DNA from: Hymenopus coronatus
Taxonomy: Eukaryota; Arthropoda; Insecta; Mantodea; Hymenopodidae
Direction of reading: 5' to 3'
Length of the DNA: 64,000 bases
NCBI GenBank assembly: GCA_030762935.1
Contig: CM060900.1
Location: forward strand, 373,320,632 to 373,384,631
In this document: piece by piece, positions 11,780-24,137 of the stretch
Layout: every line of letters starts with the position of its first letter
Position numbering within the stretch: the stretch's first letter is position 1
Notes under the pieces: generated by a model
What the model saw: the letters and a program-made list of their open reading frames with translations, nothing else
Told to the model about the DNA's origin: nothing
Databases searched by the model: none
Translations under genes and position numbers: made by a program

Positions 11780-13610
11780 AGGGACCGGATTTTGATTCCC
11801 TTTAAATATCTGTAAAGCTACGTATAAATTAAACTAAACTATAAAAATGTGTAAAAACATTTTGCAGCAAATCGCTTAACTGCTAGGATTTGCTTGATGT
11901 ATTAAATAGTGTGTATTAAGTTATAAATTAATTTATATATGGGCAGACCTGCTATACAGTAGAAAAATAGTTATAAGAATAATGAATGGCTAATTTGGAA
12001 AACGTATTTAAAAACATTCGTTGCATGTTTTGAGTTTGAAGAATCTGAAAACAAAATAACCAAGAAAAAATTTTGAAGGGGATCTTAAAACCCTGTAGCG
12101 TTAACTTTTTTTCTCAGATTATATAAAATTCATTGGAATTAAGAGGATTTCATGGACTATGACTCGACACAAGAACAACAACAGCTAGACTACACATGAA
12201 AAAGAGAAAAGTGACTAGTCTCATACCTGATTTGGGACATGAATTCATAAATATAAATTATACCTGCTTCCCAGGCAATGACCATCTCTCCACTCACATC
12301 AACCCTTTCCATTTTAATCAGTAAATAGGAATGTGATTGTTTTTCAAGATTGAGAAAAAAGGATATAAAGGACCATTTTTATTTTTCAGTTTAATAATGA
12401 TTATTATGATGCTTGAAAAGTAATCCTTATGTAAAATGTCTAAATAAAACATTATATACACATAATATAAATGCAAGAAAGGTACAAATAAAAACGGAAA
12501 GGCAAGAAAATGATAAAATAATATCGTAATATTGACAAAAATACCCTTAAAGAGAAAATAACATAAAATAACAAAGATAATCTAATAAATACACACTTTC
12601 TTAATCTAGGGACGTGTGACACAAAAGTCTTTCTGCACACGTTAGCAATGGCTATGGCACATTAACTAAGGCATCGTGCCATTTCAATCCGGGCCCTGTT
12701 TAATAAGTTATCCATTTACTAGGAGATGTTAAAGGTAACCAAGGAAGAACAAGATACCAACAGTTTTGTCTATCAGCGTTAGTGTAATTAAACCAAGAGG
12801 TACCGAGTTACATTCCAGACTGGGGCGGTGACATTTGAATGTGAATAATTTCCTATCCTCTGTGAGAGTAAATATCAGATTTTCCTAATAAAAAGTACAA
12901 ATCTACAGCCAATAAGCTGGTTGTTTCTAAAGTCAAAGCTCCAACATAATTATAGAAAATTAAAAACATAAAATAAAGAAATATCTGCACATTTTCACTA
13001 CCATAGAAAAATCAAATAGCTACGAAATCTGAAGAATAAAGCAATAATGGCAAGTGCGTTGTGCACAATTGTTTGCATTAGAGCTATATATAAGAATAGG
13101 TTGGAGGCCTTTAAATCGCGCATAGTTTGTATTTTATCAATATTTTTGGAAAATATTGTCATATCAGATATCTAGTTAATAACAGTCGGTGAAAGGCGAC
13201 GTGGCCTAGGCTTTGTTTACGTTATAGGTACGTGTTGACCGCAGGGAACACTGGATCACAAATTCCGGGCCTTAAATGGACAAGATGGACAAGAGAATCC
13301 GGCAAGTATATTAAAACAATTACAATTTAGGCTGTTTTGCTCATTATAGCCTACGGTCAATTCATTAGCCATGTTTTTGTGTACCTAGCGCACTCGTAGA
13401 ACAACACTGCAAGAAGTAAAAAAGCACAGTTTTGAGAAACTTGCATTTGAAGCTTTAATTCGTGATATTAATACATTATTCTAATGTAACTTCTGGCTGA
13501 AGCTAGTTCGAGACATGGTGGTTCCGATTTACGGTAGAGAACAGGGTGAACTCGCGTTGTAAAACATCCAAGCTTTAGTTGTGGCAATGTTGTTCTAAGG
13601 ATACGATTAT
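11780..13610. other. Unassigned AT-rich DNA
   Basis: I see no gene or clear element. The stretch 12640-12700 is faintly tRNA-like (GGCTATGGC and TTTCAATCC) but too degenerate to call. Confidence 0.45.
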
Positions 13611-13616
13611 CTTAGT

Positions 13617-14665
13617 ATGAATGAATGAATAAGTGTATTTATTAACATAGCAATATCATACATAGAATTTCAACAGTCGCACGGGTCCACAGACCGTACG
13701 TGCTTTTGTAGTACACATTACAAGCAATATTAAAACAACAACCACAACAAAGAATTAAAAGAGTAAACACGAAAATAAAAAAAGACAAAGGAAATACACA
13801 GTCAAAAGCAATATTAAACAACAATAAAAAGTAAAAGTGAATCCGAAAATAAAGATACAAAGATATTCAAATATATCAATTTAAATTTACAGCACAGAGT
13901 ACACCTTCATAAATGCACCTCTTATAATAGATAATTACACTTAAAAGACATATATACACATAATATATACAACCCTAGCACAACAGTGACCTAAGTATGA
14001 TATAATATACATGTATGTAGAACATTGTAGTCACTTTTGTTTAGTTGATCTTATCCCCCCCCCCCTTCTCTATTGGCAGCCTCCTCAGATCTCAGCTGTC
14101 TTGCCTTAAATATAAATTTACCTAGCCCGTCCATGTTTTCCGTGCCTGCCAGTAGCGTCCAACATGCTTCTATCCCTACATTCGCAGTGGTAAAAAATCG
14201 CGGCAAATATTTTTCCCGCCATTCCTCCGTACCCCTACATCTTGCCAAGATGTGAGTCCACGACTCTTCCTCCTCGCAAATGGGACAGATTCTTATACCA
14301 TTCTCGTCAGGAATTTTCGTGCTCCTCCATGCTGCTAGTCTAATCCACGCGAGCCCCTCTCTAATGAGTTTGGTACCTGTTTTGATGTATTGCTCCATAC
14401 CCCACTCCGATTTCAGCCCAGACTGTACTTCTAATGACACCTTCTCTGTGCATTGCGCAATTATTTGCTGTCTGTCAATATCACAGAGGCGGTTCTTAAT
14501 TTTTCTCCAAATACTTCGCCTGTTTTCCTGCCCCGCCATCCAAATGTCTCCCATCCCAATGGTTTCCAACCCTTTCTTTAATTTTGATGCCCACGTCAAA
14601 TTACCTTCCAACTGAACAACTAACGTTACGATTAAGATATCCTTAATGCCAGAGCGCGGTATCAT
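13617..14665 (-). pseudogene. 3' end of a non-LTR retrotransposon (LINE), ORF2 C-terminus and 3' UTR
   Basis: The 204-codon frame at 14051-14665 is the C-terminal part of a LINE ORF2, downstream of the reverse transcriptase. It has the usual block of Trp/Arg-rich residues (GLAWIRLAAWR) followed by a zinc-knuckle-like C-x2-C-x7-H-x4-C (Cys127, Cys130, His138, Cys143 of the frame). The apparent start Met is incidental, because the element is truncated at its 5' end near 14665 and lacks the catalytic domains. A 3' UTR of about 430 bp ends at 13617-13629 in an ATTC-type repeat tail. The copy at 25976-26560 shares the end of the frame, the same TAA stop region and the 3' terminus, which confirms the boundary. 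It is not the same family as far as can be judged from the LINE at 30590-33180, whose C-terminus is not visible. Confidence 0.88.
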
Positions 14666-14669
14666 GTTT

Positions 14670-15790
14670 GATGTTTTTTCTTATTTCCCAAAAATTTCAT
14701 GGAAAGGATTTGCAAACCGTAGTGCACATATGTTAATCGTTTTCCAAATTATACATTTTAAATACAAATTTATACCATTATATGAAAAATACATTAATAG
14801 AATGTTAAACTTGCAAATATAGGCGCGTTTACCAATTCGTGTTTCTGGATTGTAATATTTTTAGATATTTCCAACTGTTAAAGTGCTCCTTACGATGCAA
14901 TTTTAAAGTTATTATTATAGCGAAACTTCGGAAATAGTTTTTTATCAGTGCTTACTAAATCTTGCTAAGCAGTTATTAGTGTGAGACAAATGTGCTATGT
15001 CATAATGTTCAGCCAAGTCTGGAAGTGTATATTTTTTGCAATTTCTGAAATATATTTCTGAAACTTCCTATTGCACAAAAAGTACTTTAAAACAATAAAT
15101 GTAAAATTGTTTTCCTTAGAAACATTATTATCTAGTTCAATAAAAAAGCATAGGTAATGTATATCTGAAATTTTGTTTATGTATTGTGAAAATTCCATCG
15201 TAAAAATATTTTTTATAAAATATCTTAAAATTGTGTTTTAAAATTCATGCTCAAAAATAAATTACTATGTATGTACCAAACTTTGTAACCGCACTTCTTA
15301 GAATAGAACAGATATTAAGAAATGGTAAAATGTTTAAAAACACAGTCAGGTACTTTGGGTTTTGGAAGATTCTCAGATCGATCCGTTTAACTATGGCTAG
15401 GGGTGGTGATTTTTAGCATTTTGATTTGTACCTTTAGCATTTTGTAGCATTAATACATTTTCAATTCAGCATTTTATAGCATTTTAAAGAAAAAATACAC
15501 CTTGAATTTATTCTAATAAATGGATATTTTCTCATGAAAAAAGCTTTAATGTGGCATTAATATCACAACATTAGTAAAGGGTTAGTAGTGAGATAAATGC
15601 GCGTAAACAGAACTGTGACTTTATTTTAAATTAATATAGTTTGAAGCAAAAAAAAAAAAAAAAAAAAAAAAAAGCAGAATAGATTAATGCCAGCAAAGAA
15701 TAGTACACAAAAAAGATAAATCTACACTGATGCAAAATAAAAGAAAATACAACATTATAATTAGTTTTGATCATGCGAGTTCATGAATCA
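14670..15790. other. Unassigned AT-rich DNA with a poly(A) run
   Basis: No gene seen. A run of A lies at 15648-15673. A block with repeated TAGCATTTT motifs at 15410-15485 sits downstream of the hAT transposase end and may be its 3' non-coding region. Confidence 0.45.
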
Positions 15791-15799
15791 GTAACACTG

Positions 15800-17690
15800 T
15801 TAAATGAAATCATAAAACTCAACATTTTGTTCTGTCATTCGTGTTCTCCTGTTACTTACAATTAAATTATATTTACTGAAATATCTTTCAGCATATGTGC
15901 TGTTGATAGGACCCCAGATACATTGCAGAGCTGCTTGGGCAAACTCCGGGTATTTGAACTTAACAGCCAGCAGCAGTTGCAGACAATCTATATCTTTATT
16001 TTTCTGCATAATTTCTAGTAGCTGGGAATGGAAATATTCATATCCCTCAACAAAACTATCCATGTTAACAAGTCGAAAAAACTGGATCTTTCTTTTACTT
16101 TCAGCTAAATCTTCCAAATCTATTGAAAATACTCGACCAGTAGTGATTGGATTAAAAAACTTACCAACCTCTTCGAAAAAAACATTTGTCACTTTTTCTT
16201 GCATATGATTGCTCAATTGTTTTTTGCATTTAAGCACACACTCCATAAACATGTTTTTCATTTCTTTTTACATTCTCATTTGCAAAAGAGTCCATGCAGT
16301 GCAACATGTCTGTGGGTAACCATCCTGTAGCATACCCTTTAAGCACAGTGCATAAACCCATCCCACAAAAGGGAAGGAAGAGCCCTCCAACTGAGTAATT
16401 AGTTTACTAATTGTAGCTGAGGCCAGAGCTACAAATTTAACCTGACATTGTATTTCAAAATAATTATTTTCATCATTAAAAGTATATAGAAGGGATGAAG
16501 AACTGCTGTTCAAAACATTTTCATCCAAACATTTAAAGAAAAAAACTGTTTTAAAACATCCAGATACTGTTGACATATTCCACAAATTGAAACCGTGAAT
16601 TCCAGCATGTGAGTACGGGGAAAGAAAATACTACTGCTGCAAGATTTCGATAATTTCCTCGAGAAAATTTATATAATTACTTTTCATTTTTCTCGAATGT
16701 AGGAAAGCCATCTTTAATTTAGAAACAAAATGCTTTAGTTGCGACATTTCTTTTAAAATTACACCTCCTTGTGCGCAAAACATTGAAATTGCATAAGATA
16801 GTCACCAATTAGTCTGCAATGCTCCAAAGCATGACCCATGTATCGAGCTGAATTTGATATCAACCAAAGTAAATTGTCATATGAAATATCATATTCTTTC
16901 TAAGTGTTAATGATTGCTCTGCTACAAGTAGTACCATATGCTTTGTCAAGAAAATTACAGATATATAGAAATACGTCCTGATTCGCTTTATAGCACATTT
17001 TTCGGAATAAAACTGCAAAACATATCTCCCCTGCTTGTCTGAAGTTTCGTCAATGGGCTTTCCTTGTAGGCACTCCTTAATTAGTTGCCTTTGGCAGATC
17101 TTCGATCCTGGCTGTACCCGAACGCAAAATTAAAATAAATTAGCTAAAACGACTTGCACAACATTTGTGTTATGCTACAATAATTAATATGAATGACATA
17201 TTAATTAATATAAGTATAAAATATGATTTTGTGATCTTTGGCAAACCTAGTTTAATTAATTTTTCTATTTTTAGAGATTTTATTTTATGTTAATGTATTT
17301 GTAAAGTGTAGACGTGGAAATGAGCTCGTTAAATTTATGATTTACTCTCGGTTCTTTTAAGAAATAGCTAAAACTAATTATGTTGTATCCAACATTAAAA
17401 CAGGTACTAACTTTGACAAGTACTCCCGATTGTGTTAGTCTCCAAAAGCATTTTCACTGTATCTTGAACATTTTTTTTTTTTACGAATTTTGCATTTTTC
17501 ACTTTATCGTGCATTATTTGAATGGTGGCCTGTCACTTTACTCCACGTTGCTCCTCTTCTAATTTATTTTTAAAACATTCTTTTGTACTGATATGTCCCC
17601 GACTTTTAACGTGCTTGTCTAAAACGTATTTCTTTTGCCACTCTGGACGCTGATTACACAATTTACATATTGAAATATCACCACCACTGA
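15800..17690 (-). pseudogene. Decayed hAT-superfamily transposase (CGGBP1-like group)
   Basis: Reading on the minus strand from about 17690, the first recognisable part is a zinc finger of BED/C2H2 type, C-x2-C-x14-H-x5-H (CKLCNQRPEW... at 17580-17680). The middle (16600-17100) includes a stretch reading YDNLLWLISNSARYMGHAL, typical of the hAT catalytic core around its S-D/N-S-A motif. Then come the frames at 16268-16585 and 15800-16261. The last carries YAERYFSKYN (residues 123-132) and SNRRTRMTEQNVE, the hAT C-terminal dimerisation region. Several frame changes and stops separate the parts, so it is not functional as it stands. I did not find terminal inverted repeats or an 8-bp duplication with confidence. 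A domesticated CGGBP1-type gene is unlikely because of the breaks. Confidence 0.85.
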
Positions 17691-17694
17691 TATA

Positions 17695-18610
17695 AAAATC
17701 TGATGTGTTACACTCGCATGACTTTCTCTAGCTGCTCTACAAATAACCTTCTTACAGAAGATTATTCTTCTTTCTACACAACGCTAATCGAGATAAACAA
17801 TAGCAGAGTGTTCTTATTGCTTAGTTCCTTATAAGTAGAAGGTCACTAAAGGGATACGCTATGCTAAAGCGATAGTCAAATATTTTAAAAGCTGTCGTAA
17901 TGCGGTCGTCATTGTAAATCGCTTCTTTGCTTGGCCAGGAGTAGAACAAAAGAAAAACGGACCAGTTCCTGTCTGAGAAAAGCAAAGTACTTTAAAATTG
18001 AAACTAATAACAAGGAATATCTCGAAAACGGTAAACTCCACGAAAAAAAATTGTATGACATAAAATGTGTATTTTAACGAGATCTACATTTTTGTGTAGT
18101 GTTTGTCTATCTCTTGTGGTTTACTAGTTATACAAAATGCAGCAAAATTCATCCAAAATAAACAGGTCTTCAGAAGCTACTCCCAGAATATTCAAGATAT
18201 ACATTTTACTTACGATGGAAATGGCTTTAATATGTGGTATTTTAATCAAAATCGTTACAGCCATTTTTAAGAAAAACAAAATTTTCGAAATTTTTTCTAT
18301 GTAAAGGGTAGTTAGGGATGCGAGGATTTTATTAAAAATCTTTGTGTCGCATCCTTGGAAGATACCAAACTGAAGTACCAAGTTTGGTATTTAACCGTCT
18401 TTTCGTTTTTGACTTATGCTGTCCAAAGGCACAGACAGACAGACACACGGAACTTTTTCTGAATACTCTTTTTTTGGGTTCAGAGGGTCCTAAAACATTT
18501 ATTTCCGGTGAAATCTCGGTATCGACTTTTTGGGTGAAATACAATAACTTCTCTATCCACTATGTACATTGTACCTACATACGGAGCTAGAGAAAGTGAA
18601 AATTTTCCTG
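17695..18610 (-). mobile_element. X-family repeat, full-length copy
   Basis: About 0.9 kb, reading on the minus strand. It shares the whole series of X landmarks with the copy at 24902-25760: a TTCGATACCGAGATTTCAC-like block, a GTGTGTCTGTGGACAGCAT-like block, CAAACT...GGTATCTTCCAAGGATG, and the TGGATGAATTTTG block. Near its two ends lie perfect 13-bp inverted copies of ACTTTCTCTAGCT (17721-17733) and its complement (18585-18597). About 25 bp outside the 3' inverted motif are also conserved between copies. It has no long open frame. A non-autonomous DNA transposon (MITE-like) is the best guess. It directly abuts the zinc-finger end of the hAT relic. Confidence 0.8.
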
Positions 18611-19010
18611 TTTATAATTGTCCGTCCGCTGTTTTATACATATTTCCGATCTCACTATCTTAGCACTTGTTGGCTAGACCTACGCGACGGGAATGAAAGA
18701 GACAAAATTTGGTAATATGTGCGACGGGCTTAAACGGGAACTGAACTCTCAACAATAACAATGACACTGATACTCACAACAATGACAAAATAATAAAATA
18801 TTGTTGACATAAACAGTAAGCGTATGAGATAAAAATCATGTGTTAATGTATACATATGGCCAGTGTCCTCATTTGAGAACATGTTTTCTTATTCTCATTT
18901 ATTGTATACAAATTTATGCAAAAATTATTGTAAATAAAGTGAAGTCCCATTCTTTAATATTTATTAACAAGAAAATATGATTGTTATTTAAGTTTGATAA
19001 CTGAAATTTA

Positions 19011-19318
19011 AAGCGGGAGACCTGGGTTCGATCCCCAGTACCGGCGTGGGGATTTTTCCCCCGCTGGGAGACCTGGCCCGGGCTGCACTCAGCCTCGTAA
19101 GGTCCCTGGGGGGCTAATTGAGGAGCTACTTGATGGAGAAGTAGCGGCTCCAGGTCGTGAGGACCGCATTAACCGGCCGGGGGGACTCGAGGCGCTGACC
19201 ACGTCTCACCCTCCAATACTGCACCCCATCCATGACGTCTATAGTGGACCGAGATGGGGGACGCAGCGGCCGGGCGGTAGGCCAAGGTTCCCCGTGAGCT
19301 GTCGTGCCATGGAGCTAT
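19011..19318 (+). mobile_element. GC-rich SINE with exact 13-bp target duplication (B box only)
   Basis: This GC-rich block is strikingly unlike its AT-rich surroundings and is flanked by exact copies of TAACTGAAATTTA (18998-19010 and 19319-19331). It carries a B box GGTTCGATCC (19025-19034) close to its left end. The A-box half of the tRNA head is missing, so the insertion was probably 5' truncated. It has no poly(A) tail. An internal GGAGC...GCTCC hairpin can form near 19122-19152. Confidence 0.88.
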
Positions 19319-19334
19319 TAACTGAAATTTATTT

Positions 19335-19975
19335 ATTTCTGTATGTGAAGTTCGGATTTATAATGTGTATTTTACAAACAGATGTGGGGTGAGGGGATTA
19401 TTTCCGCATTCCAGAACAGTGCGGTGAACACGTGAGTCAGAATCATAAACATTCCAAAGGTGTACAAATTCATCAGATGCAATTTCTAGAAGAAAGTAAA
19501 GAAAGAAAGAAAGTAACTTTTAAAAAGTCGGCGGTTTCGCATTTATATCCCATTTTAGTATAACTTTCGCATTTTGTCACATTTTCAGATCACATTAAAA
19601 TGTGATTTAGAGGTCTTGAAAAATGAAAATACAAGAGAACAAGGCTTTATGAATATTTCGCGCCAAATCGCATTTACGAAAAATCATCACCCCGAACCAT
19701 GGCACTTCTGTATCGATTTTTTTCCTGTTATATCCTCTCGACACCCTAGTCTTCCAAGCCGGAAGCTGTATTCACTCTGTAACCAACTTACATATGTTCA
19801 CATATAAATAAAGCTTGTGTGTATGATTTTGAAGAAGTGACTTAATTACTAAATATAATAAAAGTTTCGGAAAATCAAGTTCAATGCTTATCTCCAGTTA
19901 CAATCTGGGATTGCAATGTTACTTACTTCCTATTTATATAACTTATCTATAAGCAACCCACACCATCTGAAAAGT
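19335..19975. other. Unassigned DNA
   Basis: No gene recognised. The frame at 19574-19807 has no family resemblance that I can see. Confidence 0.4.
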
Positions 19976-20179
<204 letters not shown>

Positions 20180-21262
20180 GGAAAATCAATCCACATCTAG
20201 CAGCAACAGATGTAGTAGGGTGCATGCTAGATAGCATTTCAAAGCTCACGAAGAAACCGGGGGCACGGTATAACGGATGTTTTCTTATTTCTGGGTCATT
20301 TACTGTTTCAGGGAATATTATTATATGTGATGAAGTTTCAAATAAAAAACCTGAAAAGCTTAAATTTTGACCGTCTTTATTGGTATTTCTAAACAGGCTC
20401 GCAAGAATATACATGTACTTTCGTATGTAGAGTATAATTTCAGTGAGACTGTTACAATTATATATTAATGAAGAAACGTAAAAGTTATATTTGTATATTA
20501 CTGCAGTTGTTTTCATAAATTATCCCTCAAACTACTTATGTTTTATTTAATATAATACAGCAATAAATAAATTAAATGTATAAAAATAATACACCAGAGC
20601 ATGTGTGTCCAACCCGAGGTCCGCAATGATATTTGCTCTATACACCGCATTTGGCCCGCAGTGATGGAATTCTATTTGGAATAAGATAAACTTGAAAGAG
20701 CAAGACTTTTTCCGTTTCCAACACACGTGTTTGCGAAAGTTCATTAGTCATCCTCTTACTCTAAAACATGAGAAGTTACATCCGTTTTAAGAGTTTTATT
20801 TATGATCCTACCTACCGCACATAGCTTTGAAGTCTCCGTGCACTGTTGACCGCGCGGTAAAGTTGCTACTTTCAAAGGTAAGTGTGTGTCAGATGTTTTA
20901 TCGTTGCGTTGTGCAACTTCTAAGTTGGTTTCCCTTTTGTAGTTTTCGCTTACATTGTAATGTCAGTGTTAGTGTGAGGTTTGAAGAATATAATTAATTC
21001 TGCGACTTTTATAAGTGATCATTATGGCTTCAAAGTTTAGCGACAATAAAACAAACGTTTCAGACGAAGTTAGAATCATTTAAAATAAAGTGGACAAATC
21101 AATATTTTTTTTTTTTACTGAAGTAAACAAGAAAGCAGTATTTTTAATTTTCAGTTAAAGAGCTTCGGTGTTAGGAATGCAACATAAAGCGACATTACGA
21201 CACCAAACATGCGTCTTCATATGATAAATTTAAGGGTCAAATTTGGGAAGACAAAGTATCCG
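20180..21262. other. Unassigned DNA
   Basis: No gene or named repeat recognised. A GC-richer stretch at 20810-20940 has no usable open frame. Confidence 0.4.
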
Positions 21263-21267
21263 AATGA

Positions 21268-21345
21268 CTGCCTCCGTAGTCGAGTGGTCAGCGGCTAACT
21301 TATCACCTGGAGGTTCCGGGTTCGATATGCGGCTGGGGTGGGGAA
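21268..21345 (+). repeat. tRNA-like sequence joined to an X fragment
   Basis: The A box TAGTCGAGTGG (21277-21287) and B box GGTTCGATAT (21319-21328) are at tRNA spacing. The sequence runs directly into X-family DNA at about 21350 with no SINE body of its own, which suggests a chimeric element or a truncated insertion. Confidence 0.6.
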
Positions 21346-21349
21346 TTTG

Positions 21350-21875
21350 TCTTTAACCAGGTATTTAACGGTCTTTTCGTTTTGGGGGTATGCTGTACAA
21401 AGGCACGCGCGCGTGTTGACCTTTTTCTGAAAATGATTTTTTTTCGGACTCAGTGAACCTCAAAACATATATTTCTGGTGAAATCTTAATATCGATTTTT
21501 TTGTTGAAATACAATACCTAAAAATGGCGTGTTATTTATGGACGCTCTGTAACTGCTGTGGTTCTCAGCGTCCCATTCTATACTGGGCGTGAAAGACCGC
21601 TTAATTTTGCTCAGAGGCCTCTCTATCAGACTTGAGGTTCTTTTACGTGCCGTAAATCTACGACACGGGACCACCAGCTTTACTTCCCTTCCGAAGGAAG
21701 CCATGCTAAGGATCGTTACGCCCGAAAATATCCATCGTCCTCCGCCGGATTTGAACCCGCGACCTTGTGTATATGAAGTTAGCATGGTAACCATTACACC
21801 AGGGAGGGTGACAAAAAAAAATACAATACCTTCTAGCGCAGCTATTGAGCTAGAGAAGGTGATAGAGAAAGTATT
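21350..21875 (-). mobile_element. X-family repeat, 5' part, interrupted by a Y SINE
   Basis: X landmarks read on the minus strand from the 5' inverted-end motif (AGCTAGAGAAGGT at 21848-21860, 12 of 13 matching) to the ACGAAAAGACCG-like block near 21360-21380. They are split by the Y SINE at 21520-21818. The 3' two thirds of X are missing; the break coincides with the tRNA-like sequence. Confidence 0.8.
21520..21818 (-). mobile_element. Y-family SINE, copy 3, full length with target duplication
   Basis: This copy is nested in an X element and flanked by exact 13-bp copies of AAATACAATACCT (21507-21519 and 21819-21831). Its tRNA-like head is at the right end: the minus strand reads CTGGTGTAATGG (A box) and GGTTCAAATCC (B box). 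This gives the best estimate of full Y length, about 300 bp. The open frames on both strands here are incidental. Confidence 0.93.
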
Positions 21876-21974
21876 AAGCTTTCGTAAAAATAGTTTGGAC
21901 ACCCAATAATAAACGATAAAGGATAGAGAAACCCATATGTATTATTCATACTTTAACGTCATTTAACCTCTTCA

Positions 21975-23090
21975 GATCGAATGAGGAATGAATGTAACTG
22001 GTGATACATGACATTTGTCTTTCCAAGATAAGCGAACCTTTAGCCCTTTTATTTATTTATTTGCTTATTTATTTATGAATGGTCTTCAGCTGCAAAGGTT
22101 CTCAGCATCCATTCAATATTCGGGGGAAAGATTGCATAATTTTGCTCAGAGGCTTCTTTATGAGGCTTGAGGTTTTACGTGCCATAAGTCTACTACATAA
22201 CAGCTAGGTATACTTTCCTTACGAAGGTAGCCATGCTTAGGACGCGGAGACCCCAAAAAGTCCATCGATCTCCGCCGGGTTTGGACCAGCGGTTTTACGA
22301 ACCAGAGGCTAACATGTTTTTCCTAGACCACGTAGGACAACTCAACCTAACCAAGATATGAACTTGGGACCTCTAAAATATGAGACAGATTAGCAAGCCC
22401 CATATCTCGGAAGTTTTTTTTCTTCTTCATATTATCCTTCGAATACAGCTGTTTACAATAAAAATTAAAATTTTGTGTAACATTAAAGATCCCTGAAATA
22501 TAAACAATAAATGTTGTAAAAATCAATCATATTCTATTGAATTATTAGAGCCTTAAATTCAAAAATAAAGTTGATATCAAGAAAAGGCTATTTCGACCTC
22601 GTCATTCACATTCAAGGAACGTAAACTGATATTCTGAAAGCGGGTGAGCAAAAATTGCATTATGGGAAGAATTTGAATGAGGCAGCAGCGTAAGATAGCT
22701 GTATTATGATAAAACAAAGTTTTCATACTATTCGCAAACACTTAAGTACGTACATTTAAACGTCGCATTTGGGCATTTGAATGGCCAAAATGGCAAAACT
22801 ACAATGTATTCCTGATCTACAATGTTTATGGATGAGTCCATGTGTAATACTAATCCAAAATTCAATATCGAGTATCCAAAAGTTTTGACGTAAAAATAGT
22901 GTTTGTTGTGCCTTTGGTAAATGAGTTATTGTTTAGTATGGTTTTACTCACAAAAATAGTTCTCCACATGATGCTGGTGGACTCACTCCGTTCGCACCAC
23001 TTGCTTAGCTGGCTACTGCTGTAATGGCGAATCGACAGGCTTAAAACCAGAGCTGCTGATGACGTTATTCCAGTCCGTGAAATGACGGGA
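21975..23090. repeat. Long dispersed repeat Z, copy 2
   Basis: Diverged counterpart of 20-1440, with the same order of landmarks. Its microsatellite is a short ATTT run (22048-22074) at the place where the other copy has a long ATGT run. A Y SINE follows it in both, so that SINE was already present in the ancestral Z. Confidence 0.6.
22075..22340 (-). mobile_element. Y-family SINE, copy 4, inside Z
   Basis: Y body and a tRNA-like head on the minus strand. The head is at the right end, with a B-box remnant complementary to GGGTTTGGACC at 22277-22287. The tail is the adjoining ATTT repeat. Confidence 0.8.
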
Positions 23091-23132
23091 CACTGAATAT
23101 GCCGCACACGGTATACAAAACAACTTCCGCTT

Positions 23133-23169
<37 letters not shown>

Positions 23170-24135
23170 TCGTTTCTTGCGCAATATCGTTTCTTCAGCT
23201 TTGTCGACTTTGTTAGATGCAGCAAATAAGTCTGGCTTAAGGGACGCTAGATGTGAAATTTTGACTACAATCGGTCAAATAATCGAAAGTCGTTTTTTAT
23301 AGTAAATGGTTGTTGCAAACTTTGGGCATCTAAAGGTAATCAACATTTAGCTGTCTTCCCTTTGCTTTGTGACCTGCATCCAAACTAAAGATCGTACTAT
23401 ATATCTGTATCCTAGCACACTATTTCATGAAACAGCATTTTCTTCAAAACTACAATTTCACACTTTCATATTTTCCACGAGTCTCAGTGCAGAAGTATAT
23501 ATTGTAATTTTACAAACGAAAAAATTATTGTAACGTCTAAATGAATTTTAAAATAGGTATATATTTTCGCAAAATGATTACCTTTAGAGATTAAAATTTC
23601 TAACTTAAAAAATCATAATAAATTAAAGTTATTAAAATATCACCGCTTAAAGATTTTGTGTATTCAAAGCTCCAATTCAGATAATACTAACAACCAAACT
23701 TCTCAAATTTTGAGATGCTAGGACATTTTGATTATGCAATACATTGACATAATGAAATTCATGAAATAATTGATAATTTTAATAATAATTTGATTATGTC
23801 TTGCAAAGCATTTATTCAATTTGAATGAAATTTGGTGTACACATTAACATATCAGAATGCAATTATAGTAAAATTACAGAAAACTCTATAACAAAATATA
23901 GATATTTGAAATTTCACAGTCGGTGTCACAGCTTTAGTAAAGGCGAGATTTCAGCCAGAGTTATTTTCTGGCAAGTATTTCAAACTGTTACACATTTGCA
24001 TTTGCTTACGCAGAAAGACTTTTAGCTTTACGTTTCTTCATCCGTAGATGAACATTATGGATAAGACAATGGGCCTCTTCAGACAACAAGGCTGTATTCA
24101 CTATTACGTAATAAGAAAATATGCATACCAAAGGA
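23091..24135. other. Unassigned AT-rich DNA with a poly(T) run
   Basis: A run of T at 23134-23166 may be the reversed tail of a retroposed sequence to its right, but I cannot identify one. No gene seen. Confidence 0.4.
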
Positions 24136-24137
24136 AA

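Noticed and set aside
14073..14615. Plus-strand frames of 60 and 111 codons
   Set aside because: Shadows of the minus-strand LINE ORF2 end.
15897..16208. Plus-strand 103-codon frame
   Set aside because: Shadow of the minus-strand hAT transposase.
21486..21909. 138- and 106-codon frames on opposite strands
   Set aside because: Both cross the nested X/Y elements and their junctions, so they are chance frames.
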